This document shows positions 8,136 to 15,858 of a stretch of 45,085 nucleotides of DNA, one piece after another. Position numbers and translations under genes: made by a program. The first letter of the stretch is position 1, and every line of letters begins with the position of its first letter. Under the pieces are notes generated by a model. That model did no database searches, was not told where the DNA came from, and saw only the letters and a list, made by a program, of their open reading frames with translations. The stretch comes from Bacteroidota bacterium (GTDB lineage Bacteria > Bacteroidota > Bacteroidia > Flavobacteriales_F > PHOS-HE28). The stretch spans positions 1 through 45,085 of the forward strand of contig JAFDZE010000011.1 of the NCBI GenBank assembly GCA_018267155.1, written 5' to 3'.

Positions 8136-9650
8136 ATGACCCTGGAAAGCCATTCCCCAAAACAAGGTAGCGATCACGCGGGTCCTTCGCTGATGGACCG
8201 CTCGATATCGGGCATGCTCTGGGTGGCTCTGGACAAACTGGGCGCCAGCGGCACCAACTTCGTCATCACCGTGGTGCTGGCACGGCTGCTGTTCCCGGAG
8301 GACTTCGGCCTGGTGGCCATGGCGATGGTCTTCCTGGAGGTATCGTCGGTATTCGTGGAGAGCGGCTTCTCCACCGCCCTCATCCGCGAGAAAGAGATCA
8401 GCCAGGCCGACCGGTCCACTGCATTCCTGTTCAACGTTACCGCGGCGGTCCTGCTCTATGCCGCACTGTTCGCCTGTGCCCCGCTGATCGCCGGGTTGTA
8501 CAAGGTCCCGGCCCTCGTTCCGGTCATCCGCGTGATGGGGCTCGGCCTGATCATCGACGCGGCCACGATCGTTCCCTCATCGGCACTTGTACAGCGGGTG
8601 GACATGCGGGCGCGTACCCTCGCCCGGCTCATCGCGGCCACCCTGTCCGGTGGCATCGGCGTGCTGCTGGCCTGGCGAGGGCACGGCGCGTGGGCCCTGG
8701 TGGCGCGCATGCTGGTGAACAGCGCGCTGCTCGCCGTGCTCTTGCACCGCTTCGATCCGTGGCGGCCGACCTTCAGCTTCCATCGGGGATCGTTCAAGCG
8801 CCTCTTCGGCTTCGGATCGCGGATCCTGGCCACCGGCCTGCTGGACAAGTTCTTCTCGCAGGCCTACCGCCTTGTGATCGGCAAGGTGTACGCGGCAGCG
8901 ACCCTCGGCCTGTACACCCAGGCGGGCGGATTCGTCAGCATGGCCGTGAATACGCTCTTCCGTCCCGTGCAGACAGTAGCTTATCCGGTGCTGTCGAAAA
9001 TGCGCGACGATCCATCGCGGCTGAAGGATGGCCATCGCCTGATGTTGCGCATGGGATCGTTCATCATGTTCCCCGTGCTCGTGCTCCTCGCCGTACTGGC
9101 GGAACCTTTCATCGGCTCCCTCATCGGCACGAAGTGGATCGCCGCAGCGCCTTATCTGCGCCTGCTGTGCGTGGCGGGCGCCACCATGCACGTATCCACG
9201 GTCAACCTTACCGCCTTATTGGTACTTGGCCGATCGGACCTGAGCCTTCGCCTCGAGATCATCAAGAAGCTGAACATCGTTGTGGCCATCGTCCTGGCGC
9301 TGCCGCACGGCGTCATGGGCCTGGTCGTGGGCGAAGCGGTCGTGTCGGTGGTGAACATGTTGGTGGACACCTGGTACACACGGGGCCTGTTGGGCTGGCA
9401 CCCCATGGAACAGATCGGCGACGTGTTGCCATCCCTGCTGATCGCGATCATCGCCGGGGTCGTGGTGCTCATGGCGAAAATGATACTGACCGTCAGTGGC
9501 CCGCTCGCCCTTGCCGCGCTGGCATCCATCGGTATCATCGCGTACGTGGTACCGCACGTGCTGCTGGGCACGCGCGAATGGCGCACGATCACGGGCACCT
9601 TGCTTCCCAAGGCCCTCGCCACGGTAACGCACGACCGGAACACACGATGA
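8136..9650 (+). CDS. Lipopolysaccharide/oligosaccharide flippase (Wzx family)
   Basis: This 504-residue protein has about 12-14 transmembrane helices. ATG 8136 is preferred because GGAAG lies nine bases upstream; a GTG at 8130, directly after the kinase stop, is possible. The opening SISGMLWVALDKLGASGTNFVITVVLARLLFPEDFG is the typical start of the polysaccharide synthase/WzxC-like branch of the MOP exporter superfamily, including the conserved LLFPEDFGLVAMA. It would flip the undecaprenyl-linked repeat unit across the inner membrane. Together with the Wza- and Wzc-like proteins this defines a Wzx/Wzy-type pathway, although the polymerase gene is found in the opposite-strand locus at 35506-36936. 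The stop overlaps the next start by four bases. Confidence 0.88.
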   Translation: MTLESHSPKQGSDHAGPSLMDRSISGMLWVALDKLGASGTNFVITVVLARLLFPEDFGLVAMAMVFLEVSSVFVESGFSTALIREKEISQADRSTAFLFNVTAAVLLYAALFACAPLIAGLYKVPALVPVIRVMGLGLIIDAATIVPSSALVQRVDMRARTLARLIAATLSGGIGVLLAWRGHGAWALVARMLVNSALLAVLLHRFDPWRPTFSFHRGSFKRLFGFGSRILATGLLDKFFSQAYRLVIGKVYAAATLGLYTQAGGFVSMAVNTLFRPVQTVAYPVLSKMRDDPSRLKDGHRLMLRMGSFIMFPVLVLLAVLAEPFIGSLIGTKWIAAAPYLRLLCVAGATMHVSTVNLTALLVLGRSDLSLRLEIIKKLNIVVAIVLALPHGVMGLVVGEAVVSVVNMLVDTWYTRGLLGWHPMEQIGDVLPSLLIAIIAGVVVLMAKMILTVSGPLALAALASIGIIAYVVPHVLLGTREWRTITGTLLPKALATVTHDRNTR

Positions 9651-10591
9651 ACGACGGCCAGGAGCCCCATGTTCGTGCGGCGCATACCACCGGGCCTTCG
9701 GTGGATGTGCTCATGCTCGCCCGCAACGTGGCGGACGTGATCGGGCAGGCCGTAGATGGTGTGCTCGCGCAACGGTGTCCATTCCCCGTGCGGCTGGTGA
9801 TAGCCGAGGACGGGTCCACCGACCGTACGCCCGCGATCTGCGAAGCCCTGGCACGCGAGCATGGCGGGCGGATCGCATACCGGCCCGGCGGCAAGAACAT
9901 CGGGATCGCCGCCCGCACCGTGGAAGCCCTGAGCCGTTGCAGCGCCCGCTACGTGGCCATCTGCGACAGTGACGACATCTGGACCGACCCGAACAAGCTC
10001 GCCAAGCAGGTCGGCTTCCTGGAAACGCATCCGGACCATGCCTTCTCGTACACCGATGTGGACATCATCACCCGCGAAGGCATGCACGTGGATGCGGACG
10101 GCTACCAGGGCATCCGATCGCGCTATGCGGGCGGTTGGCTGTTCGCGCAGCTGGTCCAGGGCAACTTCGTGAACAACTCGACCACTGTGGCCAGGCGAGA
10201 CCTGCTGGAAGGTCTGCGGCCCAACGCATGCCGGGACGAGTTGATCGGCGACCACGTGCGCTGGATCCAACTGGCCATGCGCGGCAAGGCCCACTTCATG
10301 CCCGTGCGCACCACGGCGTACCGGCAGGGCGGGGTCACCGGTCAGACGGCCATCCAGCAACTCAACCGCAAGGTGATGCTCGGCATGCTGCCGGGACTCC
10401 TGCGTGAACATGCCTCGATGAGAACACCCACCACTGCGGCCGACCGTGCCATCCTGCTGCGAAAAACGGCGGGAACCATGCTACGCACGGGCCACCTTTC
10501 GCTCATTCCCCTCCTCTTCCGGTATCTTCCCGCCGTGTTCCCTTCGCGTTCGCCCAGCGGCGGCGGACCGGTAGACAGCCACGACACATGA
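9647..10591 (+). CDS. Family 2 glycosyltransferase
   Basis: The protein has 314 residues, with its start (ATGA overlap) inside the flippase stop. The GT-A fold is clear: VDVLMLARNVADVIGQAVDGVL, then VIAEDGSTDRT (EDGSTD 54-59) for nucleotide binding, and CDSDDIW with the DxD-type metal site at 107-110. The following KLAKQVGFLETHPDHAFSYTDV is typical of GT2 enzymes of polysaccharide loci. It would transfer a sugar from an NDP donor to the growing lipid-linked unit on the cytoplasmic face. Substrate cannot be read. It overlaps rfbF by four bases. Confidence 0.88.
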   Translation: MNDGQEPHVRAAHTTGPSVDVLMLARNVADVIGQAVDGVLAQRCPFPVRLVIAEDGSTDRTPAICEALAREHGGRIAYRPGGKNIGIAARTVEALSRCSARYVAICDSDDIWTDPNKLAKQVGFLETHPDHAFSYTDVDIITREGMHVDADGYQGIRSRYAGGWLFAQLVQGNFVNNSTTVARRDLLEGLRPNACRDELIGDHVRWIQLAMRGKAHFMPVRTTAYRQGGVTGQTAIQQLNRKVMLGMLPGLLREHASMRTPTTAADRAILLRKTAGTMLRTGHLSLIPLLFRYLPAVFPSRSPSGGGPVDSHDT

Positions 10592-11367
10592 AGGTCCTGA
10601 TCCTTGCCGGCGGGTATGGTTCGCGATTGAGCGAAGAAACCGGCCCGCGCCCCAAGCCCATGGTCGAGATCGGTGGACGACCGATCCTCTGGCACATCAT
10701 GAAGTCGTATTCCCACCACGGCTTCAACGAGTTCATCATCCTGTGCGGGCACTTGGGCCATGTGATCAAGGAGTACTTCGCCAACTACCACTTGCGCTCC
10801 TCCGATGTCACCTTCGACCTGGCCGGGAACACCACGCGGATACACCGCAATCCCAGCGAACCGTGGTCAGTAACGTTGCTGGATACGGGGTCGGACACCA
10901 TGACCGGCGGGCGCGTGTTGCGTGCCCGGCCGTACCTGACCCAAGGAGAGCCTTTTCTCCTCACGTACGGCGACGGCGTGGGGAACGTGGACATACCGTC
11001 GCTCATCGCCTTCCACAAGGCCCACGGCCGTACCATGACGATGACCTCAGCGCAGCCCGAGGGCCGCTTCGGCGCGCTGGACATCGGGACGGACGGTCGG
11101 GTCGGGCGCTTCGTGGAGAAACCCAAGGGCGACGGCGCATGGATCAACGCCGGTTTCTTCGTGTGCGAACACCGCATGCTCGACCTGCTCACCGAAGGTG
11201 ACGCCACCGTGCTCGAACGCGCACCGCTTGAACGCATGGCGGCCGAAGGCGAACTGTACGCATACAAGCATCACGGCTTCTGGCGACCCATGGACACCTT
11301 GCGCGACCGCATGGCCCTGGACGAATTGTGGGCACGTGGCGAAGCCAAATGGAAGATCTGGCCGTGA
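10588..11367 (+). CDS. rfbF: Glucose-1-phosphate cytidylyltransferase
   Basis: The protein has 259 residues, the standard length for RfbF. It converts CTP and glucose-1-phosphate to CDP-glucose and pyrophosphate. The nucleotidyltransferase signature LAGGYGSRL (6-14) and RPKPM (21-25) are present, as is YGDGV (127-131) with the metal-binding Asp129, and FVEKPKGDGAWINAGFFV later on. The GHLGHVIKEYF and DTGSDTMTGGR segments are characteristic of cytidylyl- rather than thymidylyl-transferases. It is followed by, and overlaps, the CDP-glucose 4,6-dehydratase, which confirms the pathway. Confidence 0.94.
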   Translation: MKVLILAGGYGSRLSEETGPRPKPMVEIGGRPILWHIMKSYSHHGFNEFIILCGHLGHVIKEYFANYHLRSSDVTFDLAGNTTRIHRNPSEPWSVTLLDTGSDTMTGGRVLRARPYLTQGEPFLLTYGDGVGNVDIPSLIAFHKAHGRTMTMTSAQPEGRFGALDIGTDGRVGRFVEKPKGDGAWINAGFFVCEHRMLDLLTEGDATVLERAPLERMAAEGELYAYKHHGFWRPMDTLRDRMALDELWARGEAKWKIWP

Positions 11368-12428
11368 GGATCGAGGAGGCCTTCCGCGGGCGACGGGTGC
11401 TGCTCACCGGCCACACCGGCTTCAAAGGCGGCTGGCTGGCCATCTGGCTCGACATGCTGGGGGCCGAGGTTGTCGGCGTGGCGCTCCCACCCGATCAGCC
11501 CGATGGAATTTACCAAGCAAGTGGTATCGGTGGCCGTATCCGGGACATCCGCCAGGACATCCGCGACGGGGAGGCGCTGGAGGCCTGCTTCGCGGAGCAC
11601 GCGCCCGAGGTGGTGCTGCACCTGGCCGCGCAGGCCCTCGTTCGCGAGAGCTACCGCACGCCTGCGGCCACGTTCGCAACGAACACGATGGGCACGGTGA
11701 ACGTGCTGGAGGCCGTGCGGCACACGCCATCCGTGAAGGCGCTCGTGGTGGCGACCACCGATAAATGCTACGAGAACACAGGCATCACATCCGGATACAC
11801 CGAGAGCGACCCGCTTGGCGGGCATGATCCGTACAGCGCCAGCAAGGCGGCGGCGGAGATCGCCATCGCGTCGTGGCGACGCAGCTTCTTCAACGTGCCG
11901 GGCGCACCGGGCATCGCTTCGGCCCGGGCCGGTAACGTGATCGGCGGCGGCGACCGTGCCGAGGACCGCATCGTGCCCGACCTCTTCCGGGCCTTGGAGG
12001 CCGGAAAACCACTGCGCGTGCGTGCCCCGGAAGCCGTTCGCCCATGGCAGCATGTGCTGGAACCATTGCACGGCTACCTGATGCTGGCCGCCGCATTGCT
12101 GCGCGATCCCGTTCGCTTCAGCGGTGCGTGGAACTTCGGTCCCGCACCCGGACAGTTCCACACCGTGCGCGACATGGTGGGAGCCATGCATGCCCACTTG
12201 GGCCGGGGCACTTGGGAACCGACGATCGAACAGAACGCGCCGCACGAGGCCGCGCTGCTCACCTTGGACAGCACCAAGGCCGCAGAACAGCTCGGGTGGC
12301 GGCCCAGGCTCACATTCGACCAGACCGTGCGCTTGACGGCCGAGCAGTACACCACGGCCTTGGGCGACCAGCCACTCGGCCAATTCAGGTCCTGGATCGA
12401 CCGATACAACCACCATGCGGATCACTGA
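11349..12428 (+). CDS. rfbG: CDP-glucose 4,6-dehydratase
   Basis: This 359-residue short-chain dehydrogenase-type enzyme starts at ATG 11349 (MEDLAVRIEE), overlapping rfbF by 19 bases. The NAD-binding loop is TGHTGFKGGW (GxxGxxG, Gly21-Gly27), as in RfbG proteins. The active-site residues Thr137-Asp138-Lys139 (TTDKCYEN) and Tyr162-x3-Lys166 (DPYSASK) are all present, as is ARAGNVIGGGD. It makes CDP-4-keto-6-deoxyglucose, the entry to CDP-linked 6-deoxy and 3,6-dideoxy sugars. The usual next enzyme for dideoxy sugars, the iron-sulfur dehydratase RfbH, is absent from the window. An RmlC-like epimerase follows instead, with a 14-base overlap. Confidence 0.94.
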   Translation: MEDLAVRIEEAFRGRRVLLTGHTGFKGGWLAIWLDMLGAEVVGVALPPDQPDGIYQASGIGGRIRDIRQDIRDGEALEACFAEHAPEVVLHLAAQALVRESYRTPAATFATNTMGTVNVLEAVRHTPSVKALVVATTDKCYENTGITSGYTESDPLGGHDPYSASKAAAEIAIASWRRSFFNVPGAPGIASARAGNVIGGGDRAEDRIVPDLFRALEAGKPLRVRAPEAVRPWQHVLEPLHGYLMLAAALLRDPVRFSGAWNFGPAPGQFHTVRDMVGAMHAHLGRGTWEPTIEQNAPHEAALLTLDSTKAAEQLGWRPRLTFDQTVRLTAEQYTTALGDQPLGQFRSWIDRYNHHADH

Positions 12429-12987
12429 ACTCGGGATCCCCGGGGTGTTCGAGGTGCGATCCGCACCCATCGCCGATGCGCGCGGCTGGTTCATGCGCAC
12501 ATACGACGCGGCCCTGATGCACGAGGCGGGTTTGCACCGCGAATGGGTGCAGGAGAACCGGTCGCGGAACGAGCGTGCGGGGATCCTGCGCGGGCTGCAC
12601 TTCCAGTTCCCCCCCGCGGCCGAAACCAAGTTCGTTTCCTGTCCGGTGGGCGAGGTCTTCGACGTGTTCGTTGACCTGCGCGCCGGTTCGCCCACATTCG
12701 GTCGCTGGGGAAGTGTGATCCTGAGCGAGGCCGCCCGCAATGCCGTGTTCATACCGAAAGGCTTCGCGCACGGCTACCTCACCCTCAGCGCGGCGAGTGA
12801 AGTGCAGTACAAGGTGGACAGTCCCTACGCACCGGAGTGCGAAAGCGGCCTGCTGTGGAACGACCCGGACCTGTCGATCGCATGGCCGGGCAATGGCGAA
12901 CCTTTGCTATCTTCCAAGGACAGCAAGGCGATGACACTCGCCGCATTCATCACCGCGCATGGTCCGTTGCGCATTGCGGAGATCTGA
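12415..12987 (+). CDS. dTDP-4-dehydrorhamnose 3,5-epimerase-like protein (probable CDP-sugar epimerase)
   Basis: This 190-residue cupin of the RmlC family has DARGWFMRTY (21-30), the catalytic His62 in RGLHFQ (59-64), FDVFVDLRAGSPTFG, FIPKGFAHGY (112-121, His119) and the catalytic-type Tyr132 in VQYKVD. Because it follows and overlaps RfbF and RfbG, its substrate is more likely CDP-4-keto-6-deoxyglucose than the dTDP form; no dTDP-glucose genes (rmlA, rmlB, rmlD) are in the window. Epimerisation at C3 and/or C5 would give a CDP-4-keto-6-deoxy hexose of another configuration. No dedicated ketoreductase is adjacent, so the final step is unexplained. Confidence 0.85.
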   Translation: MRITELGIPGVFEVRSAPIADARGWFMRTYDAALMHEAGLHREWVQENRSRNERAGILRGLHFQFPPAAETKFVSCPVGEVFDVFVDLRAGSPTFGRWGSVILSEAARNAVFIPKGFAHGYLTLSAASEVQYKVDSPYAPECESGLLWNDPDLSIAWPGNGEPLLSSKDSKAMTLAAFITAHGPLRIAEI

Positions 12988-13046
12988 CCCGCACATGCCC
13001 GCACGCCCGCAAGCTTCATGAGTTTTCAGCGATTTTTGAACATTTC

Positions 13047-13078
13047 TTGACCCGGATTTCTGGCGACTTCTACTTTTC
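13047..13078 (+). promoter_or_regulatory. Candidate internal promoter in an AT-rich gap
   Basis: The 137-base gap between the epimerase and the deacetylase-like gene is visibly richer in A+T than its surroundings. TTG at 13047-13049 and TACTTTTC at 13071-13078 (seven of eight matches to TAnnTTTG) are 21 bases apart, compatible with a Bacteroidota promoter. The ATG of the next gene lies 46 bases downstream. A 10-codon ORF (13018-13050) in the same gap has no clear role. Confidence 0.35.
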
Positions 13079-13124
13079 GCCCTTCGTCGATGATTATTGC
13101 TTTTTCGACGAGGTCGACTTCGGG

Positions 13125-13898
13125 ATGCGTGATCTCACCCTTCGGATCTATGAGGACCTGCTGGAGGCCATGCAGCAGCAAAACCTCGTGTTCCAGCGCG
13201 TGAGCGACCATTTGCGGGCACCGTTCGCGGAAGGATCGATGTTGCGGCACGATGTGGACGACCGCAAGCTGCATGCGCTCGCGTTCGCGCGGATCCAACA
13301 TCGGCGGGGTATCATTGGCACCTATTACTTCCGGATGCTGCCCATGAGCTTCAGCGAAGACGTGGTGCGGGAAGTGCATGAACTGGGGCACGAAGTGGGA
13401 TACCACTACGAGGAGATGGACCTGTGCAACGGGGATGAGGAGCGTGCTTGGGACCTCTTCCGGCGCAACTTGGAACGTCTGCGCAAGGTGGTCCCGGTCA
13501 CCAGCATCTGCATGCACGGCAGTCCGCGATCCAAATTCGACAACAAGGAGTTGTGGGTGCGCAGGGACTATCGGGACCTGGGGATCCTGGGCGAACCGTA
13601 CCTGGATGTGGACTTCCAACGGGTGGCCTATTACACGGACACCGGCGGAAGGTGGGACGGTGGGCGATACAGCGTGCGCGACCACGCGCCCGTGATGCCG
13701 GCCGACCCGTACAGCACCACGAACGACATGATCAGCGCCTTGCGCCACGGGAACTTCCCGCGCACGGCCATGCTCACCTTCCATCCACAACGGTGGACGG
13801 ACTCTCCGGCGCTCTGGTTGCGGCAGCGCGTGGCACAGACCGCTAAAAACTACGCGAAACTCGGTGTGATCCGATGGAGATCGTTGTCCCGCGCATAG
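13125..13898 (+). CDS. Polysaccharide deacetylase-like protein
   Basis: The protein has 257 residues. The frame is open upstream without an ATG, but MRDLTLRIYEDLLEAM at 13125 is where proteins of this type normally begin, so that start is chosen. SMLRHDVDDRK (RHDVD 41-45) replaces the usual TFDDG metal site, HELGHEVGYHYEEMD supplies the His-containing second motif and MLTFHPQRW closes the barrel, as in the family of nodB-like proteins often found in Bacteroidota polysaccharide loci. It may remove acetyl groups from amino sugars of the repeat unit. Because the metal motif differs from classical deacetylases, the exact reaction is uncertain. The 3' end overlaps the sugar transferase gene by 25 bases. 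Confidence 0.75.
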   Translation: MRDLTLRIYEDLLEAMQQQNLVFQRVSDHLRAPFAEGSMLRHDVDDRKLHALAFARIQHRRGIIGTYYFRMLPMSFSEDVVREVHELGHEVGYHYEEMDLCNGDEERAWDLFRRNLERLRKVVPVTSICMHGSPRSKFDNKELWVRRDYRDLGILGEPYLDVDFQRVAYYTDTGGRWDGGRYSVRDHAPVMPADPYSTTNDMISALRHGNFPRTAMLTFHPQRWTDSPALWLRQRVAQTAKNYAKLGVIRWRSLSRA

Positions 13899-14791
13899 AC
13901 ATTACCGGGCCGGAACTGTTGAACCACCAGCGGTGGGTGAACAAGTACCTGGAGGACATGAACCGGAGGCTGCCGCCGGGCGGGACATTCATGGTGCAGG
14001 TGGACACCGCCGCCGGGCGGAAGGAGCGCATCTTGGCCCGCTGGCCCCGACCGCTGAACACGCTCATCTACACGGTCGATTACCTGACCCATCGCGTGTG
14101 GCCCAAGCTGCCGGGATTGCGCGGCCTGTACTTCGCCATGACCAAGGGGCGCGATCGCGTGATGTCGGAAATGGAGGTCATCGGCCGCTTGTACGCCTGC
14201 GGGTTCAGGCTGCTGGAGACCGGACACGCCGGCGATGGCCGCGTGAGCATGCTGGTGGAAAAGACCGGTGAACCCGCCTTCGACCCGCATGCCACCTACG
14301 GACCGTTGATCAGGCTGCGGCGCGTGGGCAAGGGGGGCAAAATGATCACCGTGTACAAGTTCCGGACGATGTCGCCGTATTCCGAGTACATCCAGGCGTA
14401 CATCCACGAGCGCAACGGGTACGACGGTGAAGGGGGCTATGTGGACGACACCCGGATCACAACGGCCGGGGCCTTCATGCGGCGCTACTGGCTGGACGAG
14501 TTGCCCATGGTGTGGAACCTGATCAAGGGCGACCTGAAGCTCTTCGGGGTGCGACCGGTGAGCCGCCCTTACTTCAACATGTTCCCGCCGGCGTTCCAGG
14601 AATACCGCAAACAGTTCCTGCCAGGGCTCATCCCCCCGATCGTGGTGGACCGGCCCGACACCTTCGAGGACATCTGGTTGAGCGAGAAAAAATACCTGGA
14701 CGCCTATGCGAAGGCACCGCTGCGCACCGATCTGCGGTACTGCTGGAAGGCGATCTGGAACATCGTGGTGCGGCGGGTGCGCAGTTCCTGA
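13874..14791 (+). CDS. Initiating sugar transferase with atypical N-terminal domain
   Basis: The protein has 305 residues. The C-terminal half is a bacterial sugar transferase domain (polyprenyl-phosphate phosphoglycosyltransferase): YGPLIRLRRVGKGGKMITVYKFRTM near 135-160, then RRYWLDELPMVWNLIKGDLKLFGVRPVSRPYF near 200 with the catalytic Asp-Glu pair, and PGLIPP. Such enzymes start the repeat unit by moving a sugar phosphate to undecaprenyl phosphate. The first 130 residues are unusual: there is no run of transmembrane helices, and GRDRVMSEMEVIGRLYACGFRLLETG resembles the C-terminal part of a methyltransferase fold without a SAM loop. The same architecture is, to my knowledge, frequent in Bacteroidota. 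It is the last gene of the first EPS operon. Confidence 0.85.
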   Translation: MEIVVPRIDITGPELLNHQRWVNKYLEDMNRRLPPGGTFMVQVDTAAGRKERILARWPRPLNTLIYTVDYLTHRVWPKLPGLRGLYFAMTKGRDRVMSEMEVIGRLYACGFRLLETGHAGDGRVSMLVEKTGEPAFDPHATYGPLIRLRRVGKGGKMITVYKFRTMSPYSEYIQAYIHERNGYDGEGGYVDDTRITTAGAFMRRYWLDELPMVWNLIKGDLKLFGVRPVSRPYFNMFPPAFQEYRKQFLPGLIPPIVVDRPDTFEDIWLSEKKYLDAYAKAPLRTDLRYCWKAIWNIVVRRVRSS

Positions 14792-14823
14792 TCCTCGAAG
14801 AAGGCCGCACGCGGTGCTCAGCC

Positions 14824-14831
14824 GATATTTG
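14824..14831 (+). promoter_or_regulatory. Candidate -7 element before darA
   Basis: GATATTTG matches seven of eight positions of TAnnTTTG, 16 bases before the darA ATG in the 56-base gap after the sugar transferase gene. No -33 element is evident, so this is weak support for separate transcription of the lipid locus. Confidence 0.3.
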
Positions 14832-14847
14832 GCCGTTCCCAGGTGTC

Positions 14848-15753
14848 ATGAAGCGGGTCCTCGTCATCCACTACAGCCAGACCGGCCAACTCACCGATGT
14901 GCTCGGGCGCATCACGAAACCGCTCGTTGAGGCCGGGATCCAGGTGGACCAACTGCCCCTTCGTCCGGAGAAACCCTTCCTCTTCCCATGGTCGTGGACC
15001 GGCTTCTTCAATGTCTTTCCCGAGTGTGTCGGCCACGATCCCATTCCGCTGGAGCCCTTTGAAGCACCAACCGAAGGGCCGTACGACCTGGTGATCCTGG
15101 GCTACACCATCTGGTTCCTGAACCCATCACTGCCCACGAACGCATTCCTGTCGCATCCACGGGCACCGGTCCTGCTGAACGGTCGGCCGGTGCTTACTGT
15201 GATCGCCCCGCGCAACATGTGGGTAATGGCACAGGAATACGTGCGCGGCCGCATTTCGGCTGCCGGTGGCAAGCCGGTGGGCAACATCGCGGTGGTCGAC
15301 CGCAGTGGCAACCTCACCAGTGTGATCACCATCATCCGTTGGATGTTCCGAGGAAAGAAGGATCCTTTCCTGGTTTTTCCGCGCGCCGGCATCCGACAGG
15401 AGGACATCGATGGTGTGGCACGTTTCGGCCCCATCATCGCCGAGCACGTGAAGAAAGGGACCATCGCCGAACTGAACCCTGCCCTGCTCGCCACCGGTGC
15501 GGCCCGCATCGCTCCTACCCTGCTCATCCTGGAACGCAGGGCACTCTTCGTTTTCGGCAAGTGGCGGCGCTTCATCCTGGCCAAGGCCGACCGTGATCCT
15601 TCCAGCCGCATCCGCCGTGTGAAGTTCTTCTCCCGGGCCCTGCCCGTTCTCATCTTCATCGTATCGCCCATCAGCGGCCTTTCCGTACGGCTCATGGGCC
15701 TGCTGCGCGGTGCGCGGCTCCGCGCCGAGATCGCGCGCATCCTGACGTACTGA
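14848..15753 (+). CDS. darA: DarA-like dialkylresorcinol aromatase (flavodoxin-like)
   Basis: This 301-residue protein starts at ATG 14848. The first strand and loop (MKRVLVIHYSQTGQL) form a flavodoxin-type FMN phosphate loop, followed by TKPLVEAGIQVDQLPL and YDLVILGYTIWFLNPSLPTNAFL. This length and opening match the Bacteroidota proteins annotated DarA, the enzyme that oxidises the cyclohexanedione made by DarB to a 2,5-dialkylresorcinol. The C-terminus has hydrophobic stretches (RALPVLIFIVSPISGLSVRLMGLL) suggesting membrane association. The immediate downstream neighbour is a DarB-type ketosynthase, which supports the call. The product would be a resorcinol lipid, free or as the ester partner of a flexirubin-type pigment. 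Confidence 0.82.
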   Translation: MKRVLVIHYSQTGQLTDVLGRITKPLVEAGIQVDQLPLRPEKPFLFPWSWTGFFNVFPECVGHDPIPLEPFEAPTEGPYDLVILGYTIWFLNPSLPTNAFLSHPRAPVLLNGRPVLTVIAPRNMWVMAQEYVRGRISAAGGKPVGNIAVVDRSGNLTSVITIIRWMFRGKKDPFLVFPRAGIRQEDIDGVARFGPIIAEHVKKGTIAELNPALLATGAARIAPTLLILERRALFVFGKWRRFILAKADRDPSSRIRRVKFFSRALPVLIFIVSPISGLSVRLMGLLRGARLRAEIARILTY

Positions 15754-15815
15754 ACGGCCTCTTCTTGACCGGTCCCGCCGATAGGACCACTCCACGAGTG
15801 AAGGATCCAGCGGGC

Positions 15816-15823
15816 TACCTTCG
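15816..15823 (+). promoter_or_regulatory. Candidate -7 element before darB
   Basis: TACCTTCG matches seven of eight positions of TAnnTTTG and lies 35 bases before the TTG start of darB, in a 105-base gap. No convincing -33 partner is seen. Confidence 0.3.
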
Positions 15824-15858
15824 CCGCCCCTCATCGGGAAGTACCTGAAGCCAGCCCA

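Noticed and set aside
13018-13050. Ten-codon ORF starting ATGAGTTTT before the deacetylase-like gene
   Set aside because: It is too short to support as a peptide, has no clear ribosome-binding site, and ends before any regulatory hairpin that would make it a leader peptide.
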